Shown here one piece after another: positions 19,931-28,086 of a DNA stretch of 64,000 bases. Within the stretch, counting starts at the first letter, position 1. Each line of letters opens with the position of its first letter. Made by a program: the position numbers and the translations under genes. Where the stretch lies: assembly GCF_007859935.1 (NCBI RefSeq), contig NZ_SJPO01000004.1, positions 248,001-312,000 on the forward strand. Direction: 5' to 3'. Origin of the DNA: Posidoniimonas polymericola (lineage in GTDB: Bacteria; Planctomycetota; Planctomycetia; Pirellulales; Lacipirellulaceae). The notes beneath the pieces are model-generated. The model ran no database searches and was not told the origin of the DNA. It was given only the letters and a program-made list of their open reading frames with translations.

Positions 19931-21265
19931 GTGGCCAACAAGCAAGCAAAACGCCCCCGGGTCGTGATCGTCGGGGGCGGCTTCGGCGGCCTGCACGCCG
20001 CCCGCGCCCTGCGACACGCCGAGGTCGACCTGACGCTGGTCGACCGGGCCAACTTCCACCTGTTCCAGCCGCTGCTCTACCAGGTCGCGACCGGCGGCCT
20101 ATCGCCGGCCAACATTGCGGCTCCGCTCCGCGGGATCCTCCGCTCCCAGACCAACGCCAAAGTGCTGCAGGCCGAGGTCGACGACTTCGACCTCGACCGC
20201 CGGCGCCTACTGCTCGCCGAAGGCGAGCTGCCGTACGACTACCTGATTGTGGCGGCCGGCTCGACCCACAGCTACTTCGGGCACGACGAGTGGGCCGAGC
20301 ACGCCCCCGGCCTCAAGACGCTCGACAACGCCACGGAGATCCGCGCCCAGGTGCTCTCGGCGTTCGAGCAGGCCGAGCGCATCGAAGACCCGGCCGAACG
20401 CCGCCGGCTGCTGACGTTTGTGATCGTCGGCGGCGGCCCGACCGGCGTGGAGATGGCAGGCGCCCTGTCGGAGCTGTCGCGGCACACGCTCAAGGGCGAG
20501 TTCCGCAGCATCGACCCGGCCGAGGCCCGCATCGTGCTGATCGACGCCTCGCCGCGGGTGCTGTCGGTCTACCCGGAGAGCCTGTCGGAGAAGGCGAGCG
20601 CGTTCCTCGACCGGCTGGGCGTAGAGGTCCACACCGGGGTCCGCGTCACGAAAATCACCGACGACTGCGTCGAGATCGAAAACGACACAGGCGCCAGCTC
20701 GATTCAGGCCGAGACGATCCTGTGGGCCGCTGGCGTCGCGGCCTCGCCGTTGGCGCGGCGGCTGGCCGACGCGGCCGGCCTGCAGGCAGACCGCGCGGGC
20801 CGCGTCGCTGTCGACGAGAACCTGAGCCTCGCCGGGCACGACGAGGTAATGGTCATCGGCGACATGGCCAGCTTCACCGGCAAGGACGGCCGCCCCCTGC
20901 CCGGCGTGGCGCCGGTCGCCATTCAGCAGGGCAAGCACGCCGCCAAGCGGATCAAGAACCTGCTCCGCGGCCAACCGACCAAGCCCTTCAAGTACTTCGA
21001 CATGGGTTCCATGGCGACCGTTGGCCGTTCGGCGGCGGTGGTCAGCATGGGCAAGCTCAAGTTCGCCGGCTTCTTCGCCTGGCTGACGTGGCTGTTCGTG
21101 CACCTGATGCAGCTGGTGAACTTCCAGAACCGCGTGCTGGTGCTGATGCAGTGGGCGTGGAGCTACGTGACGCGGGGCCGCTCGGCCCGGCTCATCACCC
21201 GGACCCACGAGCATCGCGCCGACAGGGCCGCGCCGCACGAGGTGGAGGAGGCCGTGGCGGGCTGA
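19931..21265 (+). CDS. type II NADH dehydrogenase (NDH-2)
   Basis: A membrane-associated, non-proton-pumping NADH:quinone oxidoreductase with FAD. The 444-aa protein has the FAD-binding motif VVIVGGGFGGLHAAR at residues 11-25 and the NADH-binding motif FVIVGGGPTGVEMAGAL in the middle. It also has LFQPLLYQVATGGLSPANIA near the active site, VIGDMAS and APVAIQQGKHAA. The C-terminus has a hydrophobic/amphipathic stretch (FFAWLTWLFVHLMQLVNF) that anchors NDH-2 to the membrane. GTG 19931 (MANKQAKRP) is used as start because upstream in-frame sequence is not family-like. A YumB/Ndh-type assignment is secure; the quinone partner is unknown. Confidence 0.92.
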   Translation: MANKQAKRPRVVIVGGGFGGLHAARALRHAEVDLTLVDRANFHLFQPLLYQVATGGLSPANIAAPLRGILRSQTNAKVLQAEVDDFDLDRRRLLLAEGELPYDYLIVAAGSTHSYFGHDEWAEHAPGLKTLDNATEIRAQVLSAFEQAERIEDPAERRRLLTFVIVGGGPTGVEMAGALSELSRHTLKGEFRSIDPAEARIVLIDASPRVLSVYPESLSEKASAFLDRLGVEVHTGVRVTKITDDCVEIENDTGASSIQAETILWAAGVAASPLARRLADAAGLQADRAGRVAVDENLSLAGHDEVMVIGDMASFTGKDGRPLPGVAPVAIQQGKHAAKRIKNLLRGQPTKPFKYFDMGSMATVGRSAAVVSMGKLKFAGFFAWLTWLFVHLMQLVNFQNRVLVLMQWAWSYVTRGRSARLITRTHEHRADRAAPHEVEEAVAG

Positions 21266-21436
21266 GGTTGGCTCGCCCTGCGTCACAATGATCGCCTTCT
21301 GACCACCTCGCTAGTAGGACGGACGCCCGCCCGCGCTGCCAAGACCGCCCGCCGGCTCCCGATATTGCCGACGGCACGGCATTCGCATTCCGCGGAACAT
21401 CCTGATTCCCTCCCCTTACCGGCCCCGGCACATCCG

Positions 21437-22453
21437 ATGCGTACCTACGACTGCTCATGCGGAGCAACGCTGTTCTTCACCAACACCCACTGCCACACCT
21501 GCGGACGCACGGTTGGTTGGTGCGACGCGTGCCGCGCGGTGACCTCGGTTTCCAAGTCCGGCCAGTGCGAGACGCCCGGCTGCGGGCAAAGGCTTCAGCC
21601 CTGCGCCAACCGCGACGCCTACGAGGTCTGCAACGCGATGGTCTCCGCCGACGCCGGATCTGGCGCCCTGTGCCGCGGCTGCCAGCGGACCACGCATGCC
21701 CCTGATCCGTCCGACGCCCGCAACCTCACGCAGTGGCGGGCCCTCGAGCGCGGCAAGCGCCGGCTGCACTACGACCTGGCCCTGATCGGCGTGACCGACC
21801 AGCAGCTCGACGCCGAGCCGCCACTCACCTACCGGTTCCTGGCCGACACGCCCGACGAGCACATCATTACCGGCCACGCCGACGGCGTGATCACGATCAA
21901 CCTCGCCGAGGCCGACCCGGTGGTCCGCGAAAAGGGCCGCCAGCAGTTTGGCGAGCCGCAGCGGACCATCATCGGGCACTTCCGGCACGAGGTGGGTCAC
22001 TTCCTGTGGATGCGGCTGGTGGAGAACGAAGCGCCCCACGACGACTGCGTCCGGCTATTTGGCGACCACGAGAACCCGCCCTACGGCGAGGCGATGGACC
22101 GCTACTACGCCGAGGGTCCCGACCCCAACTGGCAGGCCAACTACATCAGCCAGTACGCGTCGAGCCACCCGTGGGAAGATTTCGCAGAAACCTGCGGCTT
22201 CTACCTCGACATGCGGGCGGTGCTCGACACGCTGGAGCACCAGAGTGTCCGCTCGCTGTCGGTCCGCCGCGGCGCCGACCTCGACGAGCTGCTCGACGCC
22301 TACATCGAGGCCGGGCTCACGCTCAACGAGATCAACCGCACGATGGGCCTCACCGACCTGGTCCCCGAGGTGGTCAACGAGCCGGTCCGTGAGAAGCTCC
22401 GATTTGTCCACGGGCTGTTTCCGGTGCACGCCGAGCTGCTGGCGTCGGTTTAA
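21437..22453 (+). CDS. zinc-ribbon putative zinc-dependent metallopeptidase
   Basis: A 338-aa protein with an N-terminal zinc ribbon made of several CxxC pairs (CSCG, CHTCG, CDAC, CRGC) over residues 1-90. A metallopeptidase-like domain follows with HEVGHFLW as HExxH site near residue 178 and a downstream WEDFAETCGFY segment that likely supplies the third ligand. The layout matches the putative zinc-binding metallopeptidase family (recalled as Peptidase_Mx, PF15887). No signal peptide is present, so it acts in the cytoplasm. ATG 21437 starts directly at the ribbon. Its substrate is unknown. Confidence 0.8.
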   Translation: MRTYDCSCGATLFFTNTHCHTCGRTVGWCDACRAVTSVSKSGQCETPGCGQRLQPCANRDAYEVCNAMVSADAGSGALCRGCQRTTHAPDPSDARNLTQWRALERGKRRLHYDLALIGVTDQQLDAEPPLTYRFLADTPDEHIITGHADGVITINLAEADPVVREKGRQQFGEPQRTIIGHFRHEVGHFLWMRLVENEAPHDDCVRLFGDHENPPYGEAMDRYYAEGPDPNWQANYISQYASSHPWEDFAETCGFYLDMRAVLDTLEHQSVRSLSVRRGADLDELLDAYIEAGLTLNEINRTMGLTDLVPEVVNEPVREKLRFVHGLFPVHAELLASV

Positions 22454-22464
22454 CACGCAGCGGT

Positions 22465-22671
22465 CAGCGAGCTTGAAACGGGGGCTGGCTCTCGACCGCA
22501 CGAAGGCGGCTCGCCCTGGTGAGGGCATCGCTGCGGTCGTGTGCCTGTCCCGATCTCAAGCGGGCCACGCGAAGGGTGCGTCGAAAACGGGGACAGCCAC
22601 GGCGCGGTCTTACGCGGCTCGCCTTCACGCTCCAACGACGCTTCGAGCCAGCCCCCGTTTTCGACTCGCTG
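22465..22671. repeat. 207-bp element with 27-bp terminal inverted repeats
   Basis: The ends 22465-22491 and 22645-22671 are inverted copies (about 24 of 27 matching; shared core GAAA-ACGGGGGCTGGCTC). The interior contains further GCGGCTCGCC and ACGGGGACAGCCA motifs in opposite orientations. No open frame of note lies inside, so a MITE-like or large REP-like element is likely. Confidence 0.65.
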
Positions 22672-22699
22672 CCCGGCTCATCCGCTGAAGCGTCGACGA

Positions 22700-23053
22700 T
22701 CAGATGCGTACATGAGTCTCTCTCACACCATCTTCAGGCGGCCCGTATCGCAGGCGGGCAACCGCTTTCCCAATCTCGGACGACGCCGCAAGAACAGGCT
22801 TCACGACTTCGAACAGTCGATCGGCGTCCGGCCCGTACATGTACAGATAGCCGTCCCTGCCATCGACAGCAACTTCATTCCCATCGTATTCCCCAACGCC
22901 CTCTTTCGCGATGGCCTTCTCAAGCCGCTCTTCCAGCGTGAAGAGGTCCTCCAAGTCCGGGCCAGAGTACTGGAAGTAAACAATCACTGCCTGCTCTGGA
23001 CCTGCCATTTCAGCGGGGGGTTTGCGCGGGAATAGCCAGTCAAAAAGACCCAT
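22700..23053 (-). CDS. conserved-looking hypothetical protein downstream of accA (117 aa)
   Basis: A 117-aa soluble protein starting MGLFDWLFPRK. It has alternating strands and helices (AVIVYFQYSGPD, LEDLFTLEERLEKAIAKE, GDGNEVAVDG-like turn, YLYMYGPDADRLFEVVKPVL) resembling a small ferredoxin-like alpha/beta fold. It begins 11 nt after accA on the same strand and is surely co-transcribed. No named family is recognised; the function is unknown. Confidence 0.7.
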   Translation of the reverse strand: MGLFDWLFPRKPPAEMAGPEQAVIVYFQYSGPDLEDLFTLEERLEKAIAKEGVGEYDGNEVAVDGRDGYLYMYGPDADRLFEVVKPVLAASSEIGKAVARLRYGPPEDGVRETHVRI

Positions 23054-23064
23054 GCGTCTTACCC

Positions 23065-24024
23065 TTAAGCCTGGTCGCCTTCCAAGTACTGCCCCATGTT
23101 GCGGAACTTCTCGTACCGCTGGGCGACCAGCTCGTCGGTGGGGATGTCGACCAGCTCGCGGAGCGTGCGGCCGAGGTACATCTTCAGCCGCGCGGCCATC
23201 TGGTAGTGGTCGCGGTGCGCGCCGCCCACCGGCTCTTCGATCACGTCGTCGATGACGCCCAGCTCGGACAGGTGCTTGGAGGTCAGCCGCAGCGCGCGGG
23301 CGGCGTTCTCGGCGAAGTCGTGGCTCTTCCAGAGGATGCCAGCGCACCCCTCGGGGCTGATCACCGAGTAGTAAGCGTGCTGCAGCATCGCCACGCGGTC
23401 GCCCACGCCGATGCCCAGCGCACCGCCGGAGCCCCCCTCGCCGATCACCACGCAAATAATCGGCGTCGGCAGGCGCGACATCTCGAGCATGCTTTCGGCA
23501 ATCACCTGGGCCTGGCCGCGTTCCTCGGCGCCGATGCCGGGGTAGGCGCCAGGCGTGTCGATGAAGCAGATGATCGGCATGCCGTACTTGGCGGCCATCT
23601 TCATCTTCCGCATCGCCTTGCGGTAGCCCTCGGGGTGGGCGCAGCCGAAGTAGCACTCGGTGCGTTCTTTGAAGGTCTTCCCCTTGTGGTGGCCGACCAC
23701 CATCACCTTGTGCTCGTCGAGCTTGGCGAAGCCGGTCCGCAGGGCGCGGTCGTCGCCGAAGAATCGGTCGCCGTGCAGCTCGACGAACTCCTCGAACACC
23801 GTGTCGACGTAGTCGGTGAACTTCGGCCGGTCCTGCAGCCGCGCCACGCGGACCGTGTCCCACGGGTCGAGGTCGGAGTACAGGTCGCGAGTCTTGTCGA
23901 GCAGCTCCTTCTTGAGCGCCCGCAGCCGCTCGTGCTGCTCGGCCGTCTTGTCGGCCACGGCGTCGAGCTCGCGGATGTTGTCTTCTAGCTCGTAGAGCGG
24001 CTGTTCGAATTCGAGTTGCTGCAT
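23065..24024 (-). CDS. accA: acetyl-CoA carboxylase carboxyltransferase subunit alpha
   Basis: The alpha subunit of the carboxyltransferase that, with AccD, transfers CO2 from biotin to acetyl-CoA to make malonyl-CoA for fatty acid synthesis. The 319-aa protein has the whole AccA pattern: N-terminal helical ELEDNIREL region, DPWDTVRVARLQDRPKF, FVELHGDRFFGDD, IDTPGAYPGIGAEERGQ, IGEGGSGGALGIGVGD and YYSVISPEGCAGILWK. Start ATG 24024 fits the family (MQQLEFEQPLYELE). accD is not in the window. A small gene follows 11 nt downstream. Confidence 0.96.
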   Translation of the reverse strand: MQQLEFEQPLYELEDNIRELDAVADKTAEQHERLRALKKELLDKTRDLYSDLDPWDTVRVARLQDRPKFTDYVDTVFEEFVELHGDRFFGDDRALRTGFAKLDEHKVMVVGHHKGKTFKERTECYFGCAHPEGYRKAMRKMKMAAKYGMPIICFIDTPGAYPGIGAEERGQAQVIAESMLEMSRLPTPIICVVIGEGGSGGALGIGVGDRVAMLQHAYYSVISPEGCAGILWKSHDFAENAARALRLTSKHLSELGVIDDVIEEPVGGAHRDHYQMAARLKMYLGRTLRELVDIPTDELVAQRYEKFRNMGQYLEGDQA

Positions 24025-24055
24025 GGTTGGTCGTTTGGTTCTTGTCGATTGTTAT

Positions 24056-24175
24056 CCCCTCCCCCATTGGGGGAGGGTTAGGGTGGGGGTGTGTCGAGTA
24101 CCGGGTCTGCCATTTCACTGGCGAGCCGTGTACCTACTTCACCCCCTCCCCGGCCCTCCCCCAGAGGGGGAGGGA
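24056..24175. repeat. nested CCCTCCCCC hairpin repeat
   Basis: Two near-identical hairpins, CCCTCCCCC-ATT-GGGGGAGGG (24057-24077) and CCCTCCCCC-AGA-GGGGGAGGG (24154-24174), sit at the ends of a 120-bp element whose inner flanks (GGGTGGGGGTG / CACCCCCTCCCC) are also inverted. It lies between the kinase and accA genes. Confidence 0.65.
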
Positions 24176-24186
24176 GTACTGGTCTT

Positions 24187-25098
24187 CTAGCCCTCGTCCT
24201 CTTCCGGCGCGGCGTCCTCGGCGCCCTCGGCCGGCGGGTCGGGCGTCTGGTAGAAGATGCGGTCGGCCTTGATCTTCATCATCACCTCTTTCATGCTCTC
24301 CGGCCGCTCCTTGCGGTCCTTGGCGAGCATCCGCTGCACGTAGGCGGCGAAGTCGGGGTTGATGTTCTTGTCCGCCACGACCAGCGACGGCGGGCGGCTC
24401 TTGATGTGCTTCTGCATCAGCTCGTTGGGGCTGTTGGCCGTGAACGGCAGCGCGCCGCACATCAGTTCGTGCACCATGCAGCCGAAGCTGTAGACGTCGT
24501 CACGCGGGTCGACGCCGTTGCCGCGGATCTGGTCGGGCGACATGTAGCTGTAGGTGCCCTGGATCTTGGTCTTGCCGCCGAGCAGCTTGCCGAGCCCGCC
24601 GGTCGGCTTGGCCGCGATCGTGAAGTCGATCAACCGCACGTCGGTCGCGTCGCTCAGCAAGAAGTTGTCTGGCTTGATGTCGCGGTGCACCCACCCCTTC
24701 TCGTGCATGTGGGCGATGCCCGCCGCGCACTTGGTGAGGATCTCTTTCATCCGGTAGGTGAGCTTGGTCTTGAGGGCGGGCGTCTGTTTGCAGGCGACCA
24801 GTTGCTGCTTGATGCTGAGCTCTTTGAACAGCTCCATCCGCAGCCACGCGCCCTCCTTCGCCACGCCGAAGTCGTGGGTCTCGATAACGGACGGGTGGTC
24901 GAGCGCCTTGCCGACGTTGAACTCGTGCTTCAACTCCGCGACCGTCGTGCGGCTGTACTTCGAGCCCTTCTTGAGAAACTTGATGGCGTAGGCCTCGGTT
25001 TCCGAGCGGTGACGCACCGCCCAGATCTCGAACGTGGCGCCCGCCCTGATCAAGTAGAACAGGCGGTACTCGCCGACCATCTCGTTCGCTGCAGCCAC
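24187..25098 (-). CDS. Ser/Thr protein kinase, DFG-variant
   Basis: A 303-aa cytoplasmic Hanks-type kinase without membrane or sensor domains. Conserved parts: VAIK-equivalent Lys40, catalytic loop HRDIKPDN at 138-145, YSYMSPDQIRG in place of the APE region, and DVYSFGCMVHELMCG. Two departures stand out: the glycine loop is weak (IRAGATFEIW) and the magnesium motif reads DFT (158-160), not DFG. All catalytic Asp/Lys/Asn residues remain, so activity is likely. The C-terminus is acidic and proline-rich. It is followed by a repeat and accA on the same strand, 162 nt away. Confidence 0.88.
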   Translation of the reverse strand: MAAANEMVGEYRLFYLIRAGATFEIWAVRHRSETEAYAIKFLKKGSKYSRTTVAELKHEFNVGKALDHPSVIETHDFGVAKEGAWLRMELFKELSIKQQLVACKQTPALKTKLTYRMKEILTKCAAGIAHMHEKGWVHRDIKPDNFLLSDATDVRLIDFTIAAKPTGGLGKLLGGKTKIQGTYSYMSPDQIRGNGVDPRDDVYSFGCMVHELMCGALPFTANSPNELMQKHIKSRPPSLVVADKNINPDFAAYVQRMLAKDRKERPESMKEVMMKIKADRIFYQTPDPPAEGAEDAAPEEDEG

Positions 25099-25204
25099 AC
25101 TCGGCCCTTTCTCGCCATTCCGGCGACGCGTCGGTCTTCGTCGTGGCCGCCGCCCTGCGCTTCCTGGAAGCCCACTCGATCGGTTAGCCTACGGCAAGAC
25201 TCGT

Positions 25205-25282
25205 AGCCCCCGGCTCTGCCGAGGGATCTGCTTCGTGTTCGTTTGTTCGGAATCAATCCAGCCCCCGACAGAGCCGGGGGCT
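25205..25282. repeat. AGCCCCCGGCTCTG inverted repeat
   Basis: AGCCCCCGGCTCTG (25205-25218) and its exact complement (25269-25282) flank a 50-nt loop upstream of the kinase gene; weaker pairing continues inward (CCGAGGG / CCCCCGA). It has the look of a dispersed REP-like element. Confidence 0.55.
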
Positions 25283-25428
25283 GCGGGCGGCCCCGTCATG
25301 AACGCACGCCGAGGATGCCGCGCCACTTACGGTGTTCGCGACCCCAGGCGTGACAGGGGGCGGAACCGTCCCGAGGACAGCCCCCCAGTTTATCCCCCTC
25401 CGGCGGCCCCGCAAAGGCCGAACCGCCC

Positions 25429-25863
25429 GTGTGCTGCCCCTTCGCCCGAATCCTAAAGCTAGTCTGGGCCAGCCCTTACACGCTGCTGGGCGTGCTGGTG
25501 GGGGTGCTCGGACTGGCGACCGGCGGCGGCGCCCAGCTCCGCCGCGGCGCCCTCGAGTTCCACGGCGGCCTGGTCCGCTGGCTGCTAGAGCGGGTCCCCG
25601 GCATCGGCGGGGCGATGGCGATGACCCTCGGCCACACGATCCTCGGCCAGACCACCGCCGCGCTCGACCTGGCCCGCGAGCACGAGCACGTGCACGTCCG
25701 CCAGTTCGAACGCTGGGGCCCGCTGATGGGCCCGGCCTACATCGGCTGCTCGGTCTGGCTCTGGCTGCGACGCTCACCGCGGCCCTACCGCGACAACCCG
25801 TTCGAGGTCGAGGCCTACAACCACGACGACTGCCGCCGGCCGCCCGGCGGCTGGCGAGCGTAG
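25429..25863 (+). CDS. conserved-looking membrane-associated protein with HEHVH motif
   Basis: A 144-aa protein with a hydrophobic N-terminal segment (YTLLGVLVGVLGLAT) and a second hydrophobic region, then REHEHVHVRQFERWGP followed by a YRDNPFEVEAYNHD tail. HEHVH fits HExxH and resembles the HE-xx-H-VxQ metallopeptidase-like motif of DUF4157 proteins, with a later Glu (FEVEAY) as possible third ligand. GTG 25429 is the likely start. Proteins of this pattern are recalled from other bacteria without a known role. It is a single gene. Confidence 0.65.
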   Translation: MCCPFARILKLVWASPYTLLGVLVGVLGLATGGGAQLRRGALEFHGGLVRWLLERVPGIGGAMAMTLGHTILGQTTAALDLAREHEHVHVRQFERWGPLMGPAYIGCSVWLWLRRSPRPYRDNPFEVEAYNHDDCRRPPGGWRA

Positions 25864-25933
25864 CCGCCAATGTACCCGCGGTTCTCCGAGCCGCGCACAA
25901 GCCGCGCGGAAATCCTGCAGGTTCGCAGGTCAC

Positions 25934-26569
25934 TCAATCGGCTACCGCCTCGGTGCGAATCTCGAACGCAGGCGCACTAGGAACTCCGGGAATCTCAACT
26001 GACATCACAACCGGGAACAGCCGACGACGCTCGAGTTCTTCTATCACCTTCAATTCTGCGAACGGGGCGACTTTCCTCTCAACCATCGCCTTCTTGTACG
26101 CATTCAACTTCGCGTACCGGAAGAAGTTCGAGAGGCCTTCTTCGCGCTGCTCCCCTGCGATGGCGTAGTCGACAACCCCTGAAGTCAAGGTCAGCGTGCC
26201 GGCACCGCGATCCTGTATCTCGAATGACGGCTCGATCGTCCACGACACAAACTGACGAATATTGGCCGGCGCGTCGGCGACGCTCTGCTTTGTGATCGCC
26301 ACGGTCTGTTTGGCCCAAGCTTCACACTGCGCTAGAGTCACCCATACGCCGCTCCTGCCATCAAGCCACCGAGTGCCCTTCAAGTCAAACGATTCGACCT
26401 CATCCCCAACACGCAAAGTTGCGGCATCCGGCTCTATCGAGAGCCGAGAACGGCTGAGTTCTTCACCGTTCGAAAGCATTGTCACAACGAAATCCTCGGC
26501 GCTGGTTGAGCCCACTAGCACTGCGATGTGAAGGGCGGAAACGATGACAGGTTGTAGCGAGAATTTCAT
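25934..26569 (-). CDS. secreted hypothetical protein (211 aa)
   Basis: An exported protein with a signal peptide (MKFSLQPVIVSALHIAVLVGSTSAED). The mature part has beta-rich N-terminal half and a charged helical region (FFRYAKLNAYKKAMVERK). No domain is recognised. Base composition is visibly less GC-rich than the flanking housekeeping genes, in line with the accessory pocket 25.9-29.9 kb. Start ATG 26569 gives a complete signal peptide. Confidence 0.65.
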   Translation of the reverse strand: MKFSLQPVIVSALHIAVLVGSTSAEDFVVTMLSNGEELSRSRLSIEPDAATLRVGDEVESFDLKGTRWLDGRSGVWVTLAQCEAWAKQTVAITKQSVADAPANIRQFVSWTIEPSFEIQDRGAGTLTLTSGVVDYAIAGEQREEGLSNFFRYAKLNAYKKAMVERKVAPFAELKVIEELERRRLFPVVMSVEIPGVPSAPAFEIRTEAVAD

Positions 26570-26634
26570 TTCCGGTTTCCATTCGAGAAGGCGGATTCTC
26601 AGCAGCCGAGTGGCTTCGGCAGTCTATTCCTAGC

Positions 26635-27258
26635 CTAAGCCTGATCCCGCAAATTCGCAAACCGCCGCGCGTCGGCGTCCCAAGCCGGGGCGTCGGCGAT
26701 CGCCGCCGGTGCGTCCTCCGGCTCGTCGACCACGGTCCACATCTGCAGGTGCTTGTCGGCCATGAAGTGCTCAGCGGCGGCCCGCTCGAGCATCGTGATT
26801 AGCGGGTCGAAGTAGCCCCGCTGGTTGACCAGCACGATCGGCTGCAGGTAGATGCCGAGCCGCTTGAGGGTGATCGCCTCCATCAGCTCCTCGAAGGTGC
26901 CGCAGCCGCCCGGCAGGGCGATGGCGGCCGCGCTCCCCTCGAGCATCAGGTGCTTGCGGGTCCGCATGTCCTCGACCACCTGCAGCTCCTCGAGCCGCGA
27001 GTGGGCCCACTCGAGCTCGATCATGAACCGCGGGATCACGCCCGTAATCTTGCCGCCCCGCTCGAGCACGCCCTCGGCCAGCTCGCCCATCGAGCCGATC
27101 CCGCCCCCGCCGTATACCACGCCAATCCCCGCGTCGGCCAGCACCCGCCCCAACCGCCGCGCGCCCTCCAGGAACGCCGCGTCGCAGGCAGGACTCGAAC
27201 CGCAGTAAACACAAACACGGGGTGAGGCAGCAGCAGGCATAGGAGCGGCGTCGGACAC
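26635..27258 (-). CDS. LOG family protein (TIGR00730)
   Basis: A 207-aa Lonely-guy family protein, probably a nucleoside 5'-monophosphate phosphoribohydrolase. The key motifs are VYGGGGIGSMG near residue 50, MRTRKHLM at 98-105 and PGGCGTFEELME at 116-127 (PGGxGTxxE). VCVYCGSS near the N-terminus is the standard first strand. Many bacterial LOG proteins are housekeeping enzymes; cytokinin activation is only one known role. ATG 27258 is the start; an N-terminal Ala/Pro-rich tail of 12 residues precedes the core. Confidence 0.9.
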   Translation of the reverse strand: MSDAAPMPAAASPRVCVYCGSSPACDAAFLEGARRLGRVLADAGIGVVYGGGGIGSMGELAEGVLERGGKITGVIPRFMIELEWAHSRLEELQVVEDMRTRKHLMLEGSAAAIALPGGCGTFEELMEAITLKRLGIYLQPIVLVNQRGYFDPLITMLERAAAEHFMADKHLQMWTVVDEPEDAPAAIADAPAWDADARRFANLRDQA

Positions 27259-27349
27259 AACGAGGGGGAACCGTGGGGGGGCGTTGCTGACGCCGATTTA
27301 ACCACAGAGGGCACAGAGGTCACAGAGGGGGCAACGAAGAAGAAATCCG

Positions 27350-27453
27350 GCGGGTGCCGGGGGCGCTCCGCAGCAGCGGAAGCCCCCGCGATGTACTAAC
27401 GCTGACGAGTACCTCTCCGGGGCTTCCCTAGCAGGAGCGCCCCGGGCACCCGC
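27350..27453. repeat. 104-bp inverted-repeat element (GCGGGTGCC type)
   Basis: The 20-nt ends (27350-27369 and 27434-27453) are inverted with one mismatch, and a second pair inside (CGGAAGCCCC / GGGGCTTCC) extends the pairing towards the centre. It lies between the LOG gene and the 192-aa gene. Just upstream are three short direct CACAGAGG copies at 27302-27329. Confidence 0.65.
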
Positions 27454-27474
27454 CAATCGACTACGATACGTCGC

Positions 27475-28053
27475 ATGGACTGCCCAATCCGCGAATACTT
27501 TGCAAAGACCAACGGCGGCGACTTCTTCGTCGCCGAGCCTATCAATGCGTTTTCTGTCTTGCCGCCTGATCACGACACTAACGTGGTCGTCTACTTCTCC
27601 AAGACCACAACCTTTCGGTGGCTTATTCAAAGACTCGGCGAGAACCGCCGATTCGCCGCCATCGCCCGTGGCTTCTTGCCAGCCGATCACGAGGTCGACT
27701 GGATGCGTCAGTTCGTCGGAGAGCGGCGGTTCGTATTTCTCGGCGACGCGGACCCGGTCGATCTCCTAACCTTCGCGTGGCTGCGTCAGCGGCTGCCGAT
27801 TGAGTACACGGGCCTCTCTGATGATCTGCTGCAGGCGACCGGCACGCCACGGAACGACAGCCTGCTTATCAACCTCAACGAGCAGGAAACCGCCGCCCTG
27901 CCGCTGGTGCAGCAATTCATCGACGACCTTCCAGGGCTGGTCGGCCAATGGTGTGCCGGCCTGCTGGCGTCGGGAAGAAAGATCGAGGCTGAGGCGATGC
28001 TGAGCTGCGCAACTTGCACGCCGCTAGAGATGCAGGCGGCCTTGCTGGTGTGA
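27475..28053 (+). CDS. hypothetical protein (192 aa), possible TOPRIM-like segment
   Basis: A soluble 192-aa protein without signal peptide. The middle segment FVFLGDADPVDLLTFAWLR, after a strand and before GLSDDLL, recalls the DxD-containing TOPRIM strand of Spo11/topoisomerase VI-A-like proteins, but the similarity is short and may be chance. ATG 27475 is used. It starts 22 nt beyond the repeat at 27350-27453 and is convergent with the next gene. Function unknown. Confidence 0.6.
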   Translation: MDCPIREYFAKTNGGDFFVAEPINAFSVLPPDHDTNVVVYFSKTTTFRWLIQRLGENRRFAAIARGFLPADHEVDWMRQFVGERRFVFLGDADPVDLLTFAWLRQRLPIEYTGLSDDLLQATGTPRNDSLLINLNEQETAALPLVQQFIDDLPGLVGQWCAGLLASGRKIEAEAMLSCATCTPLEMQAALLV

Positions 28054-28086
28054 TTTGCGGATCACACGGCCGCGTGCCATCAGAAC

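Noticed and set aside
27302..27329. CRISPR-like short direct repeats (CACAGAGG)
   Set aside because: Units are only 8-9 nt with no unique spacers of even length; simple repeats.
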